Shown here: positions 34,293-43,600 of the stretch, piece after piece
Layout of the letters: each line of letters opens with the position of its first letter
How positions within the stretch are numbered: the stretch's first letter is position 1
Assembly (NCBI RefSeq): GCF_012295525.1
Contig: NZ_CP051167.1
Location: 4,633,501-4,697,500 of the forward strand
Source: Oxynema aestuarii AP17
GTDB lineage: Bacteria; Cyanobacteriota; Cyanobacteriia; Cyanobacteriales; Laspinemataceae
Length of the DNA stretch: 64,000 nt
Direction: 5' to 3'
Translations under genes and position numbers: made by a program
Notes under the pieces: model-generated
The model's database searches: none
Told to the model about the DNA's origin: nothing
Seen by the model: the letters and a program-made list of their open reading frames with translations, nothing else

Positions 34293-36006
34293 GTCACTTA
34301 TGCCCAACTCCCCGTAAGGGGATTGAAACCATCAGCTGGTACTTGAATATCATGAGGTATACGATAGTCAGGAGTGTCACTTATGCCCAACTCCCCGTAA
34401 GGGGATTGAAACGTCTGTGCCTGAAGAAGAAGCTCACGTTCCTTCAACAGTCACTTATGCCCAACTCCCCGTAAGGGGATTGAAACTGAGGGAATACTTT
34501 CCGGCGACTAATAACCCCTTAGCGGCAGTCACTTATGCCCAACTCCCCGTAAGGGGATTGAAACCTCCAGTTTTTCGAGCGAACCCTTTCACTGGTTTAC
34601 CTCGAAGGTCACTTATGCCCAACTCCCCGTAAGGGGATTGAAACACTTCCAGTGGGCTTTTCGCCCACTCAAGGACTTTTGCCGCTGTCACTTATGCCCA
34701 ACTCCCCGTAAGGGGATTGAAACTTCTGCTACAATGTGTGGAGATTTATTGAGGGAACATGGTCACTTATGCCCAACTCCCCGTAAGGGGATTGAAACCA
34801 TGGCCCACGTCAAGGCCATTTGCACTGATATATGCTGTATGTCACTTATGCCCAACTCCCCGTAAGGGGATTGAAACGCCAGCTTCATCGAGCTTAACCC
34901 CTTCTTTCGTGTATCCTTCCGTCACTTATGCCCAACTCCCCGTAAGGGGATTGAAACGAGTCTAGTGTTGCTCCAAGAGCTACGAGGTTATAAGCTTGAA
35001 GTCACTTATGCCCAACTCCCCGTAAGGGGATTGAAACGGGGTGAATGTCAAGTACTCCCGCATCAAACAGGTCGAGCTTCCGTAACTCGACACCATATAC
35101 GTCACTTATGCCCAACTCCCCGTAAGGGGATTGAAACCCACTGGGGCGAAGGCGTCCGTATCACTCCACAATTGAGGGAGCGTCACTTATGCCCAACTCC
35201 CCGTAAGGGGATTGAAACTCCTGCTCCCATGCGGTCTTAGGACCAACCGTTACAACCTCGTCACTTATGCCCAACTCCCCGTAAGGGGATTGAAACTCGT
35301 ACTCCTCTTGTAACTGCTCCAGGTATTCCACATACCTGAGAATGGTCACTTATGCCCAACTCCCCGTAAGGGGATTGAAACACTTGTTCCATATAGCCAC
35401 CTCAGCCTCATCAGCTTCCCAGGTCACTTATGCCCAACTCCCCGTAAGGGGATTGAAACTCGTACTCCTCTTGTAACTGCTCCAGGTATTCCACATACCT
35501 GAGAATGGTCACTTATGCCCAACTCCCCGTAAGGGGATTGAAACACTTGTTCCATATAGCCACCTCAGCCTCATCAGCTTCCCAGGTCACTTATGCCCAA
35601 CTCCCCGTAAGGGGATTGAAACCTATTTTCATATCATTCAATAATTAACAAGAACGCGTCACTTATGCCCAACTCCCCGTAAGGGGATTGAAACCCTGGG
35701 ATAATTCCCATTGCCATATCGAACAGCTTGTCACTTATGCCCAACTCCCCGTAAGGGGATTGAAACAGTGCGAAGTCCTCATTCTCAAAGTTCATCGGCC
35801 CGTAATGCTGTCACTTATGCCCAACTCCCCGTAAGGGGATTGAAACAGCGGTGCGACCTCCTCTGGGGGCAAGTTGTCGATACAAACCGTCACTTATGCC
35901 CAACTCCCCGTAAGGGGATTGAAACCAGATTGCCTCAGCTTGCGGGGACATCGGATCAACTGGGAACAAGTCACTTATGCCCAACTCCCCGCAAGGGGAT
36001 TGAAAC
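34293..36006 (+). CRISPR. Orphan CRISPR array, 22 repeats of 37 nt, 21 spacers
   Basis: The 37-nt repeat begins GTCACTTATGCCC, contains the hairpin CCCCGTAAGGGG and ends GATTGAAAC, the usual 5' handle of cyanobacterial crRNAs. This sets transcription to the + strand. Repeats start at 34293, 34376, 34450, 34528, 34608, 34687, 34762, 34841, 34921, 35001, 35101, 35182, 35260, 35345, 35423, 35508, 35586, 35658, 35730, 35810, 35889 and 35970. All are identical except the last, which reads GCAAGG for GTAAGG and marks the distal end. Spacers run from 35 to 48 nt with one of 63 nt. Spacers 13-14 are repeated as 15-16. No cas gene is present within the window. Confidence 0.98.
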
Positions 36007-36020
36007 AATGGTGCGAAGCA

Positions 36021-36628
36021 GTAGGGTGTGTTATGCGGCCAGAAAATGCGAATGCTTACAAATCAATGATATTTCCGCATAACGCACCATTCCAAATCGC
36101 GCGATCGTCATAAGCCGCACATTTCCACCATCACGATCGTTTCTGACACGATCGTTGCACCCTCCACGGAACCCCGTATTCGATTTTTTGGCAACACCAT
36201 CATTCATCAATGGGGTTTGTCGGTGGTGCGTTGCGGCCAGGTTAATATTTTCGTGAAAACCCATAATTTATCGATGCCGCAACACACCCTACCGGGATTT
36301 TGGGAAACACCGCCTCCACATTTCCACCGCTACGGTCATTTATAACATGATCATCGCATCATCCAAATTTCACAAAAACCCAGAAATGATCCGTTTTTTT
36401 GGGTCGGTTTTGTCTGTGTAAAACCAATATTTATTAATGGGATTTGTCGGTGGGGGCGGTGCGTTACGGCGATTTCAATATTTGGGTGAAAATTATGATT
36501 TATTCCCGCCGTAACACACCCTACCGGGATAATTTTGAATTTTGAATTGAAATCTGGTGCCCTGCGGCGATGTCAATATTTGGGTGAAAATTATGATTTA
36601 TTCCCGCCGTAACACACCCTACCGGGAT
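36021..36628. repeat. Cluster of REP-like hairpin repeats
   Basis: Copies of GCCGTAACACACCCTACCGG occur at 36276-36298 (one change), 36508-36530 and 36606-36628. Inverted forms (GTAGGGTGTGTTATGCGGC at 36021, GGTGCGTTGCGGC near 36218, GGTGCGTTACGGCG at 36458) pair with them as long hairpins. A 65-bp unit (36466-36530) is repeated almost exactly at 36564-36628. No gene is present here. Confidence 0.85.
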
Positions 36629-36649
36629 TGGTAATTGAAATTACCAGTT

Positions 36650-36960
36650 CTAATCGGGGGGATAAATGCCTTGTCGAATAAACCGATGAATGCTCGACTA
36701 CGGCCAATCTGTCGGCGATTTGCATAACCCATGTTTCACCGGGTTAATATGAATATAATCGCAATAGGCGGCAAATTCTTGTTCGTCCCGTACCCGATGT
36801 TCCCAAAACCGCCGTTGCCATAAATTTCGTTCCCGACGGGCTTTTCGCGATGCGCTTATTGTTGTCTCTAAATTCAAGCGATCGCGTCACGTGGCTTTTC
36901 ACCAAACGCATTCGGGTTCTGCGGCGACAACAAACCTTCGTGCGCCACTAGAAAATGGAA
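36650..36960 (-). pseudogene. REP-associated tyrosine transposase (RAYT, IS200-like) remnant
   Basis: The reverse strand encodes the C-terminal half of a RAYT. Fragment RMRLVKSHVTRSLE (about 36885-36930) is in one frame. After a frameshift comes SASRKARRERNLWQRRFWEH, then VRDEQEFAAYCDYIHINPV, KHGLCKSPTDWP, a stop at 36698-36700 where Tyr is normal, and SSIHRFIRQGIYPPD to a stop at 36650. With a frameshift, a nonsense codon and a missing N-terminal catalytic part, it is dead. Flanking inverted repeats (36452-36473 and 36961-36982) look like the REPs it once served. Confidence 0.85.
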
Positions 36961-36982
36961 ATCGCCGTAACGCACCGCCCCC

Positions 36983-37604
36983 CTAAATTGGTGGAAATAG
37001 TATCTAAGTTATAGAAATTATAGATTGCGAGGATCTCTTTTCAAGTTTATAGTCTCTATCTCATGAATTAACCTGTAATGCCCGTAGAAAAGGGAATACA
37101 CCTACTTATCTCGGATCTTATTCACTGGAGAATCTGGCTTAAAGTCTATCTCTTTATTATCTCTACTTAAAATTTATCTACTTTTTTGTGGAGTAACAAA
37201 AAAGTAGATAAATAGCTAAATGTATAAATACTAATGCTAATCAAGTCAAGACTTTGGCTGTGATACTTCATTTCCTCGCTTCCTCTTGGGGAATATCTTT
37301 GACAAGAAAGCCTTACTTTGTTTTAATTTCTTGACAATTCTGCACTGTCCAATCGATCGAAAAAAGTTTGTTTTTTATTGAAAAGCGTGTAATATAAGCC
37401 TCAATAGTAATCAAACTCAGCCAAGGGGAGTCCGAACAAGATAATCCATATATATCCGATCGCAGCAAACTAAATCTGTCGCCAGAGTCCATCTAACAAT
37501 CCCCCCACGGTAGATAGGGCATCAGGCGCGGTTTAGCGTCGGTCGGAATAGTTGCTTTAGCCTGTTGAGATTAAGCCCAGTTATTGGACTCAAAGACTTT
37601 AAAC
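36983..37604. other. Long AT-rich leader of the giant gene
   Basis: About 620 bp without a coding frame. The one clear structure is the 18-bp hairpin at 37172-37213. Otherwise it contains short A/T runs and probably the promoter of the giant gene, which I cannot place precisely. Confidence 0.55.
37172..37213. promoter_or_regulatory. Perfect 18-bp inverted repeat, 6-nt loop
   Basis: ATTTATCTACTTTTTTGT (37172-37189), loop GGAGTA, then the exact complement at 37196-37213. It lies about 390 bp before the giant gene start. Its arms carry T6/A6 runs inside the stem rather than after it. It may be an attenuator, a terminator of something upstream, or a small mobile repeat. Confidence 0.8.
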
Positions 37605-40600
37605 ATGTTGAAAATGAGTGGTCCGACCGATAAACGATCTCATGGGATTTGCGATCGTTCGAGCAAGACTGTCAAAGAATTAGTCATTGTTGACGCCCAG
37701 GTTGAGCAATGGGAAATACTTGCATCTGGAGTGCGTCCCGAGTGCGAAGTAGTGGTACTGCATCCCCATGAAGATGGGATCCAACAGATTGCAGCTCTGC
37801 TAACAGCCGATCGCCCAGATGGGATTCAGAGTGGATCCCTCAGTACCATCCACATTATTTCCCACGGGTCTGCCGACACCCTCTATCTGGGTAACAGCAT
37901 CCTCAACCGCGAAACCCTGGAAACGCTCTACAGCCAAGCAATCCAACAATGGCGCCAAGTCCTCAGCGACAACGCCCACATCCTCATCTATGGCTGTAAC
38001 GTAGCGGCGATCGACGCCGATGCCTCCTCCCAGACTTCCCTGCTATCCCTGCTGCGGGAACTCACAGGGGCGAATATTGCCGCCTCCAGCACTGCGATCG
38101 GCAACGCCGCACAAGGCGGAAACTGGAACCTCGACTACAGCACAGACCCCAAGCAACCCGCCTTAGCATTTTTACCGGAAGTGATGGCGAATTACCCGGC
38201 AGTCCTGGGTAAAGGCCCCGGGGGCGTCGGGACCACTGACGGCACCTCTACCTTAGAATTGTGGCTCAAAGGAGATGCTGGCGTCACCCAAACGGCCAAT
38301 GCCGTCAGCGCCTGGGGAGACCAGTCGGGCAATGGCGTTTCTCTAGATCAACCCACTGCCGCCAGCCAGCCCACCTATAATGCGACGGGCTTAAACAATC
38401 AACCCACCCTTACCTTTGACGGCACTGACGACTATTTAGAAACGGCATTTAATGCCAACCTCAACTCTCCCCAGTTTGACCTGTTTGTGGTTACCAAAGC
38501 CACTGGAGGAGCGGGCACCTTTCGTTCTGTGATTACCAGTCGAGAGGTTACACCGGAGGCACGAGGATATAGCCTCTATGCCGCCGACGTGAATACTTGG
38601 CAACATTGGACCGGCGATGGTGCAGCCGCATGGGTGAAAGGAGGAAGTTCTCCAGTTACAGCAGACAGTTGGGAGGTGATTGCTGGCAACTATGATGGCA
38701 CTACGCAGCGCACGTTTACAAATGGTGCCGAAGTAGATAGCATCGCCACAACTTATCCCCCAAATACGAGCAACCCCACAAGAATCGGTGCTGGCTTCAG
38801 GGCAGGAGATCCTTCTCTAGATTTTTATCTTCCTGGAGAGATCGCCGAAGTTCTGATTTATAGCAATGCCTTAAATACTGCCGAACGCACCATTGTCGAT
38901 AACTACCTCAGTTCCAAATATGCTCTAACTACCGCAACGGATAAATATGTTGGAGATAATGCAGCCAATGGCGATTATGACTTGAATGTAGCCGGAATCG
39001 GCCAGGAAGCTAACGGCAACAACACCACCGCCACTTCTGCCGACCTGACGATCGCCAACAACACCTATCTGCAAGATAATGGCGACTATCTGCTCTTCGG
39101 TCACAATCAAGCCACCAATTCACTGGTCACCACAGATATTCCCACTGGCACCACCAATCGCTGGAACCGAGTTTGGTATCTGGATAAAACGGACACGAAT
39201 ACCAACAACGGCACCGTAGATCTGACCTTTGACTTTTCCGAGTTGGGCAGCACTCCCACCGGAACCTATACGCTACTGTTCCGCAATGGAACCACCGGGG
39301 CGTTTTCCGCAGTCGCAGGCGTTACGGCGGGTACTATTAGCGGCAATCAAGTGGTGTTTAGCGGTGTCGATCTCAGCGCCCTTGCAGACGGCTATTACAC
39401 CTTGGGCTCCGACAGCAGCGCCCCCACCTTATCCTCTGTTAGCATTGCCTCCAACAATGCCAATGACACCAGCTTGGCGAAAGTCGGGGATACGGTAACG
39501 GTGACATTCACCGCTTCAGATCCCCTGAGTGGAACGCCGACGGTCACGATTGGCGGACAAACAGCCACCGTCACCAACACCACGGGCAACACTTACGAAG
39601 CCACTTATACCCTGACCGATAGCGATACGGAAGGGGCACAGGCGATTAATATCCAGTTTAGCGATGCTGGGGGAAATACGGGAACGGCTACGGCAACCAC
39701 CGATTCCAGTAGCGTCAGCTTGGATAAAACGGCCCCCAGTTTATCTGCCGTTAGCATTGCCTCGAACAACGCCAATGACACCAGTACCGCTACGGTGGGG
39801 GATACGGTAACGGTGACATTCACCGCTTCCGAAACCCTGAGTGGAACGCCCACGGTCACGATTGGCGGACAAACAGCCACCGTCACCAACACCACGGGTA
39901 ACAGTTACGAAGCCACTTATACCCTGGCGGATGGTGATAGCACAGGGGCACTGGGATTCAATATTAATTTCACTGACGTTGTCGGCAATACAGGAACGAG
40001 CGCTGCTACCACTGACTCTAGTAGTGTTACTTTCAACGCCACCCCGGACTCGATCGGACTGGCGTTCGACAATAGTGAAGTCATCACCAATCCCTTGAAT
40101 TTGGGCTTTACTAAGCTACAGGAGTCGCTGACCGACAGTCTAGGTAAACTGCCGATCGTCGGTGAGAGCGTTCAAACCGCCGTCCCGAATTTTTTCAATA
40201 ATATTAAAAACCAACTGAGTACCGGGTTATCGGTTTCGCAAGTTTGGGATGCGGCGAAGTTCAAACAGGCGATCCAAGACGCTCTGAGCCAAGATTTTGC
40301 CAACGTGACGGTCAGCGAATCCGTCGGTGCAAACGGAGAACTTCAAGCGATCGTCAACCTCAGCCAACAGTACAATCCCACGGTGGGGTTGAACGGTGAT
40401 TTGGGATTGCCCGGTCTAAAATTGAATGCCCAGGGGGATGCCAACACTAAATTCAACTACGATTTTTCCTTGGGATTGGGTCTCAACGAGCAAGGTCTGT
40501 TCTTTGATACCAACAATACAACGTTGAGCCTCAACACTGAAGCGAGTTTAGCCGATAATTTTCAGGGGACATCGGATGTCAGTTTGTTGCCAATTAATTT

Positions 40601-43600
40601 GGCAAACAACACGAATAATCCGACACAACTGACCGGGGATTTTCAGTTATCCCTGCAAGATTTAACTGCCGATTTAGGCGGCGTCAACGATGGAAAACTG
40701 ACCTTTAGCGAACTCGACCAAGGCACCTACGATCTTTCCTATCTGATTGACACGACGTTAAATACGAAAGGAACGTTGGGGTTCAAGGCGCGAACTAACC
40801 TTGGGGAGAGTGCGGCCATCCCGTCGTATAGCTTCGACCTCAATGCCAATTTCCCGGAGTTAAACTACGCTAACGGTCAGTGGAGTGGGCCGCAGATTCC
40901 GAAATTAGCCTTCAACAATATCCAACTTGATTTGGGGACTTTCGTCGCCGACTTTGCCGAACCGGTGATGTCTACGATCGATGATATTATTTCCCCCATC
41001 AAACCTCTCCTGACCGTCTTTAATGGCAATATTGAACCCCTGTCTCATTTTGGCATCGTCCGGGAGTTCTTTGACATAAATGAGGATGGGAAGGTAACGC
41101 TGATCGAGGTGGGAGCTAAAATCACTGGCAACGACATCGATACTAGCTTTCTCGATTCGTTGGAGTATGTCATTCAAGCGAATAGTCTGCTTGTAGACCT
41201 CGCCAATTCAGGGGGAAATATTACGATTGATTTGGGTGACTACGAACTCGATTTCGACCCCACGAATCCGAATGCCGAGCTCAAAAATGCTCCGAAAACC
41301 CAAGTCAAAACGACGGCATCTTCTTTGGAGCAGGCTAAGTCGAACAGCACAACTCAGGAATTGTTTAACCTGTTTGGCAAAATGGACGGGTTAAGTTTCC
41401 CGATTTTAACGCCGGATAATTCGGTGGATTTGCTGTTGGGGAAAGAAGATGTCACGTTGTTTGCTTATAAACTCCCGGATCTTGACTTTGAATTCAATCT
41501 AGGCGAGGAGTTTCCGATTTTCTCCATTCCGGTGGTGAATGTTGGTGTGAATGGGACGTTCGGAATCGACTTGGCAGCCACGTCGAATCTCGGGTTTGGC
41601 TTTGATACCTATGGACTGGCTGAATGGAAAAAGTCTGGAGGGACGGATTATTCTAAGATTTTTGATGGATTCTACGTCAGCGATCGCCAAAATGCGGATG
41701 GAACCGGAGACGACGTTCACGAACTCAAACTCACCGGCGGGATCAACCTTGGAGGCGGCGTCAATGTTGCACTAGCAAAAGCGTACCTAACTGGGGGGCT
41801 TGAGGCAAATATTAAGTTCGACCTGCTGGATGTAGGGGAAGGAGAATTCAGTTCCAGCCAATTTGACGGGCTTCGCGAGGAAGTGCGTGCGGTTCTGAAT
41901 GAGTACAGTCACTTGGGGGTCGATCCCAACTTAGCCGATGACCTGAACATGAATGCCGAGAATCTGTACGAGGAAGGCAAGGCTAAGATTCGAGAACCAG
42001 CCGGTAGTTCAGTCAGCGCGGAGAATGTGGACACTGTCCGCAACGAGATGTGGTGGAAAGTCCACGACGTTTTAGGTAAAGTCTACAACTCTAGTGTGGA
42101 AAAGGCGTTGGGAACCGGTGATGGCAAAATTCGCGCTTCTGAAATTACGTCCCGAATTAGCCGCCCCCTGAGTTTATTTGCGATTAATGGGGATCTGAAA
42201 GCCGTCTTGGACTTTGTTGCCGAGTATTATGTGCCTCTCTCTTGGTACACCGCTTACGAAAAACGTCTAGCGGAAGTCACGCTGGCAGAGTTTCGATTGG
42301 GAGACTATACCAGTAACAAGAGTCGCGCCATCGATCCTTACATTAGTGGCGGGTTCGTCTTCTTTGATGCCAACTTCAATGAAGTGTTCGATGAAGATAC
42401 AGAACCGTTTGCCTTAACGAATCCTGATGGCAGTTTTGAACTAGACATCCAACTTGATAGCTTCGATCTCAATGGAAACGGCACGATCGATCCGACGGAA
42501 GGCCAGATTATTTTAAATGAAGGGGTGGATGCTTCTACCTACTTGCCTCTGGTGACGCCCCTGACTTCCATCCCGGGGTCTGAGGTTGTTACTCCCTTAA
42601 CCACGATGATTGCTTGGTTAGTAGAGGACGGTCTCGATCCAGCCTCGGCAGAAAATCAGGTCAAAACGGCGTTAGGATTGCCTGCCGAGGTGAACTTGAG
42701 TACCTACGATCCGCTCTTCGCGATCGCCAATGGCGATCCGAATGGGGTGGCGGTGTTTGCGGCGATGATTCAGGTGCAAAATACGATCGTCCAAACGGCG
42801 AAGTTAATCGAAGGGGGCAGTGACATTGCTGTAGTCCAACTCGGTCATGCGGCGATTTCTGGCATTGCCAAGTTCTTGAAATCCAACAGTTCGGTTGACC
42901 TAACCCAACTTGAGACGATCGAGGCGATCGTTCAAGATGCAATCAGTTTTAGTCCCTCGTTCGGCTCCGAAGGCAATACTGTGAATGCGGAGCAAATCAG
43001 CAGCGTCGCTTCGGCGGCGGCTGAAGTGATGGCTCTAGGGAACCAAATCGTCCAAGAACTATCAACGAGCGGTCTGCCGTTGACAGATATCGCCACTGAA
43101 ATCACCAAAATGCAGGCGGTGGCGGTGGGTCAAATCGCTGTTGGGTTGCCGGAATTGGCCGCAGGCACCTTGCCGGTGGAAGAGTTCCTGGCGAACAATA
43201 CGAAAGAGGCGATCGAGCAGAAGATGGCAGAAGTGCGAGTGGCAGACCCCACCGTTCGCCCCACCTTCCCCAGCTTCAACATCGAAGTCGATCCTGCCGG
43301 ACCTCAACTTGAAGATCCATCCGAGCTCTCACCCTGGCTTCCGCAGCAGTTGCTTACCAATAACGACGGCGAACAACTGAGTGATGATAAGCAAATCGAG
43401 ACCGCTCAGCCGCGCAAGCTCTCAATTTTGCTGTTCGACCCCGCATACTATCTGGCAGAAAATGTAGACGTTGCGGACGCCGTAGCGAATGGAACAGTCC
43501 GCAGTGCCGCCGAACACTTTAGCTTGTTTGGATTGGCGGAAGGTCGCTCCCCGAGTGAGGTCTTCACGAACCTTTATCTCGCGAATAACCCGGATGTGGC

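Noticed and set aside
34417-36082. Several open frames on both strands with repeated HLCPTPRKGIET or TYAQLPVRGLK
   Set aside because: They are translations of the CRISPR repeats, not proteins.
34293-37583. Cas genes or small defence genes hidden around the array
   Set aside because: All frames between dusA and the giant gene are array translations, repeats or the RAYT relic. No Cas motif was seen.
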